A DNA stretch of 64,000 nucleotides from Rufibacter tibetensis (GTDB lineage Bacteria; Bacteroidota; Bacteroidia; Cytophagales; Hymenobacteraceae), in NCBI RefSeq assembly GCF_001310085.1, contig NZ_CP012643.1, positions 3,269,501 to 3,333,500 on the forward strand, written 5' to 3'. Every line of letters begins with the position of its first letter. Within the stretch, counting starts at the first letter, position 1. The position numbers were made by a program, and so were the translations under genes. Shown here one piece after another: positions 24,508 through 32,784 of the stretch. Under the pieces are notes generated by a model. The model was given only the letters and a program-made list of their open reading frames with translations. It did no database searches and had not been told where the DNA came from.

Positions 24508-25419
24508 ATGGCAGAAGACACCCTGACGCTTGAACTGGACGGGCACCAAGTCCAGATTTCACACCCGGAGAAACAGTATTGGCCCGAGGAAGACATCACC
24601 AAGAAAGACCTGGTGCTCTACTACCAAAGCATGGCAGATGTCATTCTGCCTTACCTGCAAGATCGTCCTGAGTCTCTGCTGCGCCACCCCAATGGTATTT
24701 CTAAACCCGGGTTCTTCCAGAAGGATGCCGGAGACCAAGCGCCAGATTGGGTGCAGACCACCTCCATCAAAGCAGAATCTACGGGCAAAGATGTAGACTA
24801 CATTGTCTGCCAAAACAAAGCCACCTTAGCGTACTTGAACAACCTGGGGTGCATTCAACTCAACCCCTGGAACTCAACCCTGCAAAACCTGCACAAGCCT
24901 ACTTACCTGGTGCTGGACCTAGACCCCGGCGAGAATACCTATGATGAAGTAGTGGAAACCGCCTTGGTAGCCAAACAAGTGCTGGATGAACTGGAGATAC
25001 CGGTGTATGTCAAGACCTCAGGCGCCACGGGCATGCACCTGTATGTTCCACTGGGTGCTAAGTGGCCGTTTGAGCAGGTGAAGGAACTGGCTTTTGCGTT
25101 GGCCCAACGGGTGCATGAGCAATTGCCAGACCTCACCAGCTTAGAGCGTAGCCCTAAAGAGCGCCGGAACCAGATCTACATAGATTTCCTGCAGAATGCC
25201 ATTGCCCAAACTGTAGCTGCACCCTATTGTGTGCGGCCCCGGGCAGGTGCCCCAGTTTCTACCCCTCTTTTGTGGAAAGAAGTAAAAACCGGATTGCACC
25301 CTTCGCAGTTTACTATACAGAACGTGCCGCAGCGCGTGAAAGAATTAGGTGACCCCTTTCTGCCCGTGTTGGGCAAAGGCATTGATGTGCCCGCTTCCCT
25401 CAAAAAACTGAAAAAATAA
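24508..25419 (+). CDS. Stand-alone LigD-type polymerase/primase (PolDom)
   Basis: A 303-residue archaeo-eukaryotic-primase-fold polymerase matching the LigD polymerase domain alone, with no ligase or 3'-phosphoesterase domain. The catalytic acids are D137 and D139 in YLVLDLDPGE and D226 in QIYIDFLQN; the nucleotide-contacting loop is SGATGMHLYVPL (171-182, His177). Other hallmarks are HPEKQYWPE at the N-terminus and APYCVRPRAGAPVSTPL. In non-homologous end joining it adds nucleotides at broken ends with Ku and a ligase. Neither partner is in this window. The short-chain dehydrogenase gene follows after 4 bases, but no functional link is evident. Confidence 0.92.
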   Translation: MAEDTLTLELDGHQVQISHPEKQYWPEEDITKKDLVLYYQSMADVILPYLQDRPESLLRHPNGISKPGFFQKDAGDQAPDWVQTTSIKAESTGKDVDYIVCQNKATLAYLNNLGCIQLNPWNSTLQNLHKPTYLVLDLDPGENTYDEVVETALVAKQVLDELEIPVYVKTSGATGMHLYVPLGAKWPFEQVKELAFALAQRVHEQLPDLTSLERSPKERRNQIYIDFLQNAIAQTVAAPYCVRPRAGAPVSTPLLWKEVKTGLHPSQFTIQNVPQRVKELGDPFLPVLGKGIDVPASLKKLKK

Positions 25420-25423
25420 AACT

Positions 25424-26446
25424 ATGGAAAAGAAAAGAAGAAACTCCCTCTTGCTGGCTGGGGCTGGTTTAAGTGCATTAGTGGCCTTACGGGCCTTCAC
25501 CAAACGAAAACGTGAGTTCTCCTTCACAGACCGTACGGTCCTGATTACGGGAGGAAGCCGGGGGCTGGGTTTAGTGTTAGCCAGGATGTTTGCCGAGCAA
25601 GGAGCAAAGATAGCGATCTGTTCCCGCACTCAGCACCAGCTAGATACCGCCCGCGAAGAACTGCAGGCCGGTGGGGCTACGGTTTTGGCTTTCAACTGTG
25701 ACGTGACTGACCGGGCGCAGGTAAGAGCCATGATCTCAGAGATTAAGGAAAAGCTGGGACCAATAGAAGTACTCATCAACAATGCGGGCATTATTGCCGC
25801 CGGGCCTTTAGAGGAAATGCGGGTAGAGGATTTTAGAGCCGCCATGGACATCCACTATTTCGCTTCGCTCTACACCATGCTGGAAGTGATCCCGGAAATG
25901 AAAGCCCGGGGCGAAGGACGTATTGTCAACATTGCCTCTGTTGGTGGAAAAGTGAGTGTACCGCATCTGGTGCCGTATAGTGGCAGCAAGTTTGCGTTGG
26001 TGGGCATGTCTGAAGGTTTCCGGTCTGAACTGCTGAAAGACGGAATTTATGTGACCACCATCAACCCGGGCCTTATGCGTACTGGCAGCGCCCGCAATGC
26101 CTTTGTGAAGGGGCAAAACCAGAAAGAATACACCGCCTTTGCCTTGATGGATGCCAATCCCATGATTTCGCTCGCGGCCAATGTTGCCGCCCAGAAAATT
26201 ATGGACGCCTGCCGGTATGGGAAAGCAGAAGCGACATTGGGGCTGAACGCCAAGTTCATCAGTACCCTGCATGGGCTTTTCCCCGGCACCACTGCTGATC
26301 TGATGGGCTACGTGAACATGTTTTTGCCGGGCCCGGGCGGAATAGGATCAAAAGCCGTGCGTGGGTATGAAAGCGAGACAGAGCTTACACAATCGGTTTT
26401 GAATGCTCCTAATCAAAAAGCGGCTCAGGAGAACAATGAAATGTAA
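25424..26446 (+). CDS. Membrane-anchored short-chain dehydrogenase/reductase
   Basis: A 340-residue SDR. An N-terminal hydrophobic stretch (LLLAGAGLSALVALRAF) is followed by a basic patch (TKRKRE), so it is probably anchored to the inner membrane with the enzyme in the cytoplasm. The Rossmann motif is TGGSRGLG (42-49), NNAG is at 119-122, and the catalytic Ser172, Tyr185 and Lys189 are all present (ASVGG, YSGSK). Beyond residue 250 the sequence is unlike the classical SDRs and ends in a short polar tail. The substrate is unknown. It starts 4 bases after the LigD-type polymerase gene, so the two are co-transcribed. Confidence 0.85.
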   Translation: MEKKRRNSLLLAGAGLSALVALRAFTKRKREFSFTDRTVLITGGSRGLGLVLARMFAEQGAKIAICSRTQHQLDTAREELQAGGATVLAFNCDVTDRAQVRAMISEIKEKLGPIEVLINNAGIIAAGPLEEMRVEDFRAAMDIHYFASLYTMLEVIPEMKARGEGRIVNIASVGGKVSVPHLVPYSGSKFALVGMSEGFRSELLKDGIYVTTINPGLMRTGSARNAFVKGQNQKEYTAFALMDANPMISLAANVAAQKIMDACRYGKAEATLGLNAKFISTLHGLFPGTTADLMGYVNMFLPGPGGIGSKAVRGYESETELTQSVLNAPNQKAAQENNEM

Positions 26447-26562
26447 AAGGGTTAAAGGAAGATGGGCTGATAATTGAGGTTAATTTTTTTACTTAGTTTT
26501 CTTCCTAAAAGCCTTTGTCTCAGAATATCCCGTACACCTTAGTTCATTTAACCCAAACCATT

Positions 26563-26904
26563 ATGAGCGATACCACTGTAACTAAAATTGACGGTGCTTT
26601 TTCTCCAAAAGGAGAAGACGGAGAAAAGTACCTGGCCTCTGGAAAAACAGTTTCCATGCGCCTCTGGGAAAAAGAACAGCCCGACGACACCAAGCCTGAA
26701 GTACGCCGCGAGTACGAAACCGTAGGTTATGTGATCTCCGGACGTGCCGAGTTGCATGTAGAAGGGCAGACGGTGATACTGGAGCCCGGCAACTCATATG
26801 TGGTGCCTAAAGGGGCCTCGCACACCTACCGTATTCTGGAGGAATTCACCGCCGTAGAAGCTACTTCGCCGCCTGCTCAGGTGAAAGGTCGTGATGAAGG
26901 CTGA
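26563..26904 (+). CDS. Small cupin protein
   Basis: A 113-residue protein from the ATG at 26563 (MSDTTVTKIDGAFSPKGED). A non-ATG opening at 26515 is less likely. It is a single cupin barrel: YETVGYVISGRAELHVEGQ and VILEPGNSYVVPKGASHTYR form the two conserved motifs, with H in the second (ASHTYRIL) but glutamate/tyrosine positions replacing some of the usual metal-binding His of the first. Single-domain cupins bind metals or small ligands; the ligand here is unknown. Strong wobble-containing terminator follows. Confidence 0.8.
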   Translation: MSDTTVTKIDGAFSPKGEDGEKYLASGKTVSMRLWEKEQPDDTKPEVRREYETVGYVISGRAELHVEGQTVILEPGNSYVVPKGASHTYRILEEFTAVEATSPPAQVKGRDEG

Positions 26905-26962
26905 TAATTCTAGATACTCTAACTCCTGAGCTATCAAGTTTAGGAAAATTTTCCTCTTAGTA

Positions 26963-27015
26963 CTTGCTAGTCCTGTTTACTTGTCTAAATCAGTAAACAG
27001 GGCCAGCAAGGTATC
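26963..27015 (+). terminator. Terminator-like hairpin after the cupin gene
   Basis: CTTGCTAGTCCTGTTTACT (26963-26981) pairs with AGTAAACAGGGCCAGCAAG (26992-27010) over 19 positions with one A/C mismatch and one wobble, followed by a weak T run. Confidence 0.7.
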
Positions 27016-27056
27016 TTTTCAGTTTAAGATGGTGTGGTATAAACCTGCATGAAGAA

Positions 27057-27443
27057 ATGAATACCAAAGAGCAGAATGACTTTTGTGAAAGTATAGGCAG
27101 GCTTGATTTTGAGCAGGCACGCATTAAACACGTTTTGTTTAAATCAAAGCTAAGAGCCCTGCTTTACGGAGCAGACATAGACCCCGCGCCGGTAGTCTCT
27201 ACCACCGGGTGCTCTCTTGGAAAGTGGATTTATGAAGTAGCCATGCCCCGCATTGGGCACATGCCAGAAGTGAAAGACTTGGAGAGGATACACAATGACA
27301 TGCATGCCATTGCCCATAGGCTACTGCAGGAATACCAACAAGGCAAGCAGGAGCAGGCCTTGAAAGAGCTTCAAAAGGTAGATGATACTGCCCAGAAGCT
27401 GTTGCACCTGCTTGATGTGATTGAACGCAGAACAATTGTTTAG
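27057..27443 (+). CDS. Stand-alone CZB (chemoreceptor zinc-binding) domain protein
   Basis: A 128-residue all-helical protein. It shows the CZB signature: His25 in the first helix (ARIKHVLFKSKLRALL), the C-x-L-G-K-W motif with Cys52 (TTGCSLGKWIYE) and later His79 and His83 (LERIHNDMHAIAHRL). These four ligands bind one zinc. CZB domains are usually attached to chemoreceptors, diguanylate cyclases or kinases and sense zinc or oxidants. Here the domain stands alone, as in several Bacteroidota, so it must act through a partner. No chemotaxis gene lies nearby. Confidence 0.88.
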   Translation: MNTKEQNDFCESIGRLDFEQARIKHVLFKSKLRALLYGADIDPAPVVSTTGCSLGKWIYEVAMPRIGHMPEVKDLERIHNDMHAIAHRLLQEYQQGKQEQALKELQKVDDTAQKLLHLLDVIERRTIV

Positions 27444-27608
27444 AAAATATGTCAACACCTTTGTGCGCAGGCTGTTATTATGTCATGGGCTTACTCCTTG
27501 GTTCTATTACTCTCTGTTTGAAAGAACTTTTTGCTGCGGGTATAGTAAAGCTATAGGAGCCCGACGAAGAGTAGGGGCGAACCAGATGTACGACTAAAGC
27601 AAACAATT

Positions 27609-27860
27609 ATGCCAGATAAAGTAAACAACCCCGGACCCGAAGAAAACAACAACTCGGCAAACAACATGGAACAAGGCAAACAGTCAGAGCACCAGCGCCA
27701 GGACGTCAGTGACAATGACAGCTATCGTCGCTCCATGACCGGGTATGATTCAAGCAAACAAGATGAGAACTTCATGGGTACCGAGAAAACAGGTGGCGGA
27801 AACTCACTGGATGAGCGCGACACCAATGATGGTGACTCAAACCAGGAAAACAACTTCTAA
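27609..27860 (+). CDS. Small disordered Asn/Asp/Glu-rich protein
   Basis: An 83-residue, almost purely hydrophilic protein starting MPDKVNNPGPEENNNSANNM. It is rich in Asn, Asp, Gln, Ser and Gly and has no Cys, Trp or hydrophobic core. In composition it resembles the protein at 23757 but shares no clear alignment. No signal peptide. It is followed by a strong terminator, which supports expression. A stress-protective or hydrophilin-like role is possible; I cannot support more. Confidence 0.6.
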   Translation: MPDKVNNPGPEENNNSANNMEQGKQSEHQRQDVSDNDSYRRSMTGYDSSKQDENFMGTEKTGGGNSLDERDTNDGDSNQENNF

Positions 27861-27872
27861 CTTCCATTAGTA

Positions 27873-27906
27873 AAGCCCTTGGCGTATATGCGCTAAGGGT
27901 TTTTTT
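27873..27906 (+). terminator. Terminator after the 27609 gene
   Basis: AAGCCCTTGGCG pairs with CGCTAAGGGTTT around a short AT loop, with a T run of seven. Confidence 0.85.
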
Positions 27907-28073
27907 GTGCTTTTCTAGGAACTAAAAAAATATTTTGTACACCCTCTTTCATAGGGGCGGTTTAACTCTGATTTTGGAAAAACTGGCAGAAAACTTGCTA
28001 TAAGAAGGGTATGCAATGATTTGATAGTGTCAGCGTTGAATCAATAGGCGTGTTCTTCTGTTATAAATTGACT

Positions 28074-29018
28074 ATGAAAAGGCATATGAAAAAGGTTCTT
28101 TTATCAATACTTACCGGTTTAGTGATGACCGGTGCTTCGGTTGCCACACCCGCTGTGGCCGAGGTGAAGGGAGGAGCTGCAACCACATATGCAGCGTCTG
28201 CCAAACTAGGAGCTAGAGATATTATCACTGAAATTATTGACGTAGTGGGGTTGAAGCCTCGGTTTGAGGTGCGGGCGGCCAACGTGCCAAACGCGGCGGC
28301 AGTCATCATGAATGGCCAGCGGTACATCCTCTACAATGAAAACTTCGTGAACACGCTGAATAACGCCCTCAGAACAGACTGGGCTGGGGTGAGTATTCTG
28401 GCTCACGAGATTGGCCACCACCTGAACGGGCATACCCTTTCTAAAGGAGGCAGTAACCAGCGAGATGAATTGGAGGCCGATGAGTTCTCTGGTTTTGTGT
28501 TGCGTAAGATGGGTGCCAGCTTAAGCGAAGCCCAGGCCGCTATCAAAGCTTTAGCCGATGACGAAGATTCGTACACGCACCCGGGTAGAACCTCAAGGTT
28601 AGCGGCAATCAGCAAGGGCTGGAGAAATGCGCAGGATCAAATCCTGGCCAGTGCAAAAGCCGGAACCCCTAACCGTACAGTGGCTGGTATTAACCGTTCC
28701 ATTGCTACAGAGCAGGCAGTAGCTAACAGCAGCAGACGTACTTCCTCTTCTTCGGCCAGAAGAATGCCATCGCAAAGCATTCTGCGCCAGGTGAAGTTGC
28801 AGAGCTTGCCTCAGGAGCGTATGTACGTGACCACTTCGTTGAACGTGGTGCGTGAAACCGAGAGAGGTATGGAAGTAATTGGTAAGCTAGAAAAAACAAA
28901 CAACCGCAACTTCCCTTACGTGTTAGAGAGCCGCTACTTTAGCAACCTCTTCGTAAGTACTGACGGTTTACTACTTAATGAAAATGGCCAACGGGTGGGT
29001 GTGTTAACCACTACCTAA
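28074..29018 (+). CDS. Secreted M48-like zinc metallopeptidase
   Basis: A 314-residue protein from the ATG at 28074 (MKRHMKKVLLSILTGLVMTG), with a signal peptide cleaved near TPAVAE. An upstream ATG at 28050 is also possible. The zinc site is HEIGHH at residues 111-116 (SILAHEIGHHLNGHTL), with the third ligand in DELEADEF around 131-138, the pattern of the M48 family. The second half is disordered, Ser/Arg-rich, and ends in beta-type sequence. M48 proteases process or degrade envelope proteins. The protein seems periplasmic, not membrane-embedded. It is followed by a terminator. Confidence 0.87.
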   Translation: MKRHMKKVLLSILTGLVMTGASVATPAVAEVKGGAATTYAASAKLGARDIITEIIDVVGLKPRFEVRAANVPNAAAVIMNGQRYILYNENFVNTLNNALRTDWAGVSILAHEIGHHLNGHTLSKGGSNQRDELEADEFSGFVLRKMGASLSEAQAAIKALADDEDSYTHPGRTSRLAAISKGWRNAQDQILASAKAGTPNRTVAGINRSIATEQAVANSSRRTSSSSARRMPSQSILRQVKLQSLPQERMYVTTSLNVVRETERGMEVIGKLEKTNNRNFPYVLESRYFSNLFVSTDGLLLNENGQRVGVLTTT

Positions 29019-29041
29019 GCCTTTCTATATATTAATTGACT

Positions 29042-29077
29042 ACCGCCACCTTCTTTCCAGAGGGTGGCGGTTTTTTA
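29042..29077 (+). terminator. Terminator after the M48-like gene
   Basis: ACCGCCACC pairs with GGTGGCGGT around a short loop, followed by six T. Confidence 0.9.
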
Positions 29078-29197
29078 TGGCACATTTACCTGCGTATAGA
29101 AGCCATTTTGAGTTCTGGAGTTCTTTAACCAGCCTTAAAAACAACCAAGAGGAGCCTGCAGGGTACAAGATGCCGTTTTTTGCCGTACCTTTTCACC

Positions 29198-30118
29198 ATG
29201 AACCGTTGCTCTTTTCTTCAAGGCCTGTTAGTGGCCTCCTTTAGCTTTTGTGCCCTTAGCCTTAGCTCCTGCGCGCAGGAAGTTTACCAGCCCAACCAGG
29301 TTTTAAAAGATGTGGAGATACTTTCCGCTGACTCCATGGGTGGCCGATTACCCAACACTCCTGGGCACGCCAAGGCGCAGCAATATCTTCTGCAGCGTTA
29401 TCAGAATATCGGGTTAAAACCAGTGGGACAACAGTACCAGCATACCTTCACTTTCACGCAGCGTAACACCACCACTACCCAGCCGGGGGTGAACCTGGTG
29501 GGCATGATTGAAGGGAAATCTGATAAAGTGATCGTGATCTCAGCGCATTATGACCACGTGGGTACCCGCAACGGAAAAGTCTTCAACGGCGCCGATGATG
29601 ATGCCTCAGGGATTGGTGCTATACTGGCTTTAGCCACCCATTTTAATAAGCAGAAACCCCAGCATACTTTAATTTTTGCGGCCTTTGACGCGGAGGAACA
29701 AGGCCTGGCCGGGTCTAAAGCTTTCGTGGCTAACCTCCCCATCGCTAAAGAACGCATTCTGTTGAATGTAAACCTGGATATGGTGAGTATCTCAGAGAAA
29801 AATGAATTGTACGCGTCTGGTACCTACCATCACCCAAACCTTAAGCCTTTGCTGGAGCAAGTAAAAGTAGCAGAGGGATTGAACCTGAAATTCGGCCATG
29901 ACCGCCCGGAGCAAGGCCATGATGACTGGACCTTGCAGTCTGACCATGGAAGCTTCCATCAGGCTAAAATTCCGTTCATTTACTTTGGGGTAGAGGATCA
30001 TCCGCATTACCATAAAGAGACGGATGAGTTCAAAAACATCCACCAGTCATTCTACCTTAAAGCAGTAGAGACCATATTGCATGCAACACAGGTGCTGGAT
30101 AAGCAACTGCCTTTGTAA
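29198..30118 (+). CDS. M28-family metalloaminopeptidase lipoprotein
   Basis: A 306-residue protein from the ATG at 29198, with a lipobox at Cys25 (LSLSSC). An ATG 18 bases upstream is less likely. The M28 metal ligands are visible: His and Asp in VISAHYDHVGT and FNGADDDASGIG, Glu-Glu in FAAFDAEEQGLAGS, Asp in NLDMVSI, and the last His in HPHYHKETDEF. The family removes N-terminal residues from peptides using two zinc ions. As a lipoprotein it should sit in the periplasm or outer membrane. It is one of two M28 genes in this window; the other is larger and carries a PA domain. Confidence 0.9.
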   Translation: MNRCSFLQGLLVASFSFCALSLSSCAQEVYQPNQVLKDVEILSADSMGGRLPNTPGHAKAQQYLLQRYQNIGLKPVGQQYQHTFTFTQRNTTTTQPGVNLVGMIEGKSDKVIVISAHYDHVGTRNGKVFNGADDDASGIGAILALATHFNKQKPQHTLIFAAFDAEEQGLAGSKAFVANLPIAKERILLNVNLDMVSISEKNELYASGTYHHPNLKPLLEQVKVAEGLNLKFGHDRPEQGHDDWTLQSDHGSFHQAKIPFIYFGVEDHPHYHKETDEFKNIHQSFYLKAVETILHATQVLDKQLPL

Positions 30119-30156
30119 CATTCAGATATAGAGATAATTTGCTGTCTTAACATAAG

Positions 30157-30208
30157 ATTTCGTTATTGACTCATTTGATGAAAATGCGTCGATAACGAAA
30201 TGTTTTTT
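30157..30208 (+). terminator. Terminator after the M28 gene
   Basis: ATTTCGTTATTGACTCATTT (30157-30176) pairs with 30182-30201 (ending GATAACGAAAT) with one mismatch and one wobble, followed by a T run of six. Confidence 0.85.
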
Positions 30209-30375
30209 ATGCTTATCATTCAAACCCTATTCGTTCAGTAGAGTCCCTTCTGGCATATTTTGTGTTCAATACTGATTCAAAATCAGAAATTGCACTTTTA
30301 TTATAAAGAAAACCCTATAAAATATAAACCGTTTAAGACCATTACCTAAACCGATGTTTCACCAACAACGAAAGC

Positions 30376-30867
30376 ATGGTCAAGAATCAAACGTATGGAC
30401 TTTTTCTTTTAATAATTCTCCCCTTCCTGAAAGAAATATCAGGGTCAACTACACCGGCTCCCGCTATGCCGGTCTTAGATCCTCATCCTGTCGCGATGAA
30501 AGCTCCTGCTACACCTAAGGCAAATGCCAACACGGTACAAATCAACGTGGATGCCTCGGTTTACTTTCCACTAGAGGAGCAAACCGACGAAGACCCTCTC
30601 ATCACAGCCGATGGTTCTAAAATAAATGAGAAGAACCCCAGGCAACACCGTTGGCTAGCCTTGTCCAGAAATCTGCTGTCCAGGTGGGGAGGCAAGATTG
30701 AATATGGTGACTCTGTCATGGTAGAAGGAATCTCAAACCAGTTAGATGGTGTGTATGTAGTTAGAGATGCCATGCACCATCGCATTAAAAATCGGGTAGA
30801 TATTTTAGTTGGCCCCGATGATAATATAATGGGCTACTGGGAGGATGTAAAGCTTAGCAAGCTATAG
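30376..30867 (+). CDS. Secreted 3D-domain (double-psi beta-barrel) protein
   Basis: A 163-residue protein with an N-terminal hydrophobic segment (GLFLLIILPFLKEI), then a proline/alanine-rich linker to about residue 55. From about 75 it matches the 3D domain found in bacterial cell-wall proteins: TADGSKIN, RWLALSRNLLSRWGGKIEYGD, GVYVVRDAMHHRIKNRVDILVG. The conserved Asp of that domain are present (DG, YGD, RVDI). Related proteins cleave peptidoglycan or bind sugars; without the conserved catalytic residue mapped I would not call it a transglycosylase. Confidence 0.75.
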   Translation: MVKNQTYGLFLLIILPFLKEISGSTTPAPAMPVLDPHPVAMKAPATPKANANTVQINVDASVYFPLEEQTDEDPLITADGSKINEKNPRQHRWLALSRNLLSRWGGKIEYGDSVMVEGISNQLDGVYVVRDAMHHRIKNRVDILVGPDDNIMGYWEDVKLSKL

Positions 30868-30891
30868 CCTTTATTAAAATTCATTTAATGT

Positions 30892-30930
30892 AAGAGCCTC
30901 ATCATATAAGTGGTGGGGCTCTTCTGTTTT
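30892..30930 (+). terminator. Terminator after the 3D-domain gene
   Basis: AAGAGCCTCATCA pairs with TGGTGGGGCTCTT using two G-U wobbles, followed by a T-containing run. Confidence 0.7.
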
Positions 30931-31107
30931 GTGGCTGTGAAGCTTGATATTTATTTAAATATAACCAATATATAATCAGTTGATTATCTATTGGTTCAAG
31001 CCGAATGTGAATGTCGTCTTGGACGAAAAGGAGTGTTTTGGCACGGTTTTTCCATTTAGGCAAATACAGCCCGCAGGATGGGTTAGAGGAAGAAAAAAAC
31101 AGGTGTT

Positions 31108-31785
31108 ATGAGAAAGATTATACTAATAGTGGTGGTTCTGCTGGCAGGACTTCTACCAGAAGGATTCGCCCAGGATGGGGGCGTAAGAGTTGGAATCAAA
31201 GGTGGGTACAACCACTTCGGGTGGCAAGGTGAAACCGTGAAAAGCTTTGGAAACTTGCTGGAATACACCAACGGTAATGTGCAGACCAGAATGCGGCAGG
31301 GCTTCCATGCAGGGGCTTATTTGAGTATACCATTATCAAATGGTTTTGAGTTTGAGCCGGGCGTGCAGTATTCTCAAAAAGGCATGGTGCTGGAAGGGCG
31401 AGTACCTGGTGACGCCGCTCAGTTTGCCAATGCCAAAATCAGGCTTACTAATAAAGCTGAATACATTGATGTGCCTTTGCTGGCGAAGGTGTATGTGGGC
31501 GAGGGCTTCAATTTATTCGCTGGTCCTCAGATCTCGTTCCTGTTGTCAAATAAGGTGAACGTGAACGCCGGGGCATTTGGCTTCTCAGCCTACAACAGTG
31601 ATTTTGAGTGGCAAAACAGCCAGCGCAAAGTTGACCTAGGAATGTCAGCGGGAGCGGGGTACCAATTCCAGAATGGCTTGAACGTGGGAGGTAGCTATGA
31701 CATGGGCTTCACCACCCTTGATGACAATGCCAGTTACAAATCTTACAACCATGGCTTTAAAGCCTCTCTAGGTTTCAGATTCTAA
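31108..31785 (+). CDS. Outer-membrane beta-barrel protein, PorT/OmpW-like
   Basis: A 225-residue protein with a signal peptide (MRKIILIVVVLLAGLLPEGFAQ). The mature sequence alternates polar and hydrophobic residues as in a small barrel: VRVGIKGGYNHFGW, GFHAGAYLSIPL, FEFEPGVQYSQKGM, YIDVPLLAKVYVGEGFNLFAGPQ, DLGMSAGAGYQF, and a final FKASLGFRF ending in Phe. This is the PorT-type outer-membrane beta-barrel pattern. Role not known; such proteins are often of unknown function. It is transcribed alone and shares its downstream terminator with the convergent DUF2383-like gene. Confidence 0.82.
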   Translation: MRKIILIVVVLLAGLLPEGFAQDGGVRVGIKGGYNHFGWQGETVKSFGNLLEYTNGNVQTRMRQGFHAGAYLSIPLSNGFEFEPGVQYSQKGMVLEGRVPGDAAQFANAKIRLTNKAEYIDVPLLAKVYVGEGFNLFAGPQISFLLSNKVNVNAGAFGFSAYNSDFEWQNSQRKVDLGMSAGAGYQFQNGLNVGGSYDMGFTTLDDNASYKSYNHGFKASLGFRF

Positions 31786-31823
31786 TGATTTTAGTTGTAG
31801 TGAAGTGTTATAGGATGAGAGGA

Positions 31824-31853
31824 AAAACGGCGGACAATGTCCGCCGTTTTTTT
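31824..31853. terminator. Terminator between the barrel gene and the 31855 gene
   Basis: A 12-bp perfect stem (AAAACGGCGGAC with GTCCGCCGTTTT) and a T run. It ends one base before the stop of the convergent gene. Confidence 0.92.
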
Positions 31854-31854
31854 G

Positions 31855-32568
31855 TTATTGGTTTACTCTGTTTTTCTTCTTTTTAGTTTGACCGTTGCCT
31901 TGTCCATTGCCCTGGCCTCCAGAAAGGCCTAATCTGCTGGATAAGCCAGACAAGGTAGTCGTAAGCCTGTCAATAGGAATTCTTTTGGTCACTAAGCCAT
32001 ATACTAAGGCGGCGCCAATGGCACCCGCTGCTATGTATAAAGCAGTTCTCCAGGTGGTATTAGAAACAGCCGTAACTGTAGTAGCGGCAGCCAGGCCAGT
32101 TGGCGCAGGTTCTCCATAGTTAGCGGCTTCCCATAATTGGTGCAGGTAGGTGAGTACGTCTGTAGAGGCTTCTCTCTGGCGCAGGATGGTGCCACGTACC
32201 TCAGCTGGTAAGTCATGGTCCAGAGCATCTCTATATGCTTTCTGCGCCCATTCCTCACCATGGATACACGAGCCTAAGATGCCTTCTTCGTTGCCGCCAG
32301 AAATAGCAGCTTTAAAATCCATCCATTGGCGGTACAGTTTGCCTTTGGCAGTGGTATCACGTTCAGGGGTTCCTCCGTGTTGTTGAATGATCTGGTTCAG
32401 TTCATTTGCAAACGCCAGCCGTTGCTGTGAAAAGCGACGGTACGCATCTTGCCGAAGGGTATCTGTGCTTTCCCGGGCGGCACGCTCGTAGCCTTCCAGG
32501 CCATCATGGACAAATTCGTTCAGTTCCTTTAGAACCTGCACGACTCTTTGTTTCTCGTTAGTTGACAT
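31855..32568 (-). CDS. PA2169/DUF2383-type four-helix protein with C-terminal membrane segment
   Basis: A 237-residue protein. The N-terminal 150 residues form the four-helix bundle of the PA2169/DUF2383 family: QRVVQVLKELNEFVHDGLEGYERAA, RRFSQQRLAFANELNQIIQQHGGTP, then LGSCIHGEEWAQKAYRDAL. The Glu/His residues of this ferritin-like bundle could bind metals, but no full di-iron site was mapped. A hydrophobic segment at about 178-197 (ALYIAAGAIGAALVYGLV) and a repeated QGNGQGNGQ basic tail follow. It sits convergent to the barrel gene. Such genes often respond to stress. Function unknown. Confidence 0.8.
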   Translation of the reverse strand: MSTNEKQRVVQVLKELNEFVHDGLEGYERAARESTDTLRQDAYRRFSQQRLAFANELNQIIQQHGGTPERDTTAKGKLYRQWMDFKAAISGGNEEGILGSCIHGEEWAQKAYRDALDHDLPAEVRGTILRQREASTDVLTYLHQLWEAANYGEPAPTGLAAATTVTAVSNTTWRTALYIAAGAIGAALVYGLVTKRIPIDRLTTTLSGLSSRLGLSGGQGNGQGNGQTKKKKNRVNQ

Positions 32569-32784
32569 ACGTTCGGTTTTGAGTTAATGAAGTTTTATGA
32601 ACGTGAACCAACGTGACAGGTTTAGGAAAAATACGGATTGCTTCTGGTCAAAGGAAATGAGAACGGCTTTTGTGGTTCTGACCTCCTTTTCTGAAACTAC
32701 TCTCTAAACTAAGAACTTTGCTTTCAGCAAAAGAGGTGTTTTGTTTCTGGTTTTAAAAAATAAGCTCAAAAGTAGACCAGTAAG

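Noticed and set aside
30376-30867. Lytic transglycosylase call for the 3D-domain protein
   Set aside because: The 3D fold is visible, but I could not assign catalytic residues with confidence, so only the domain is named.
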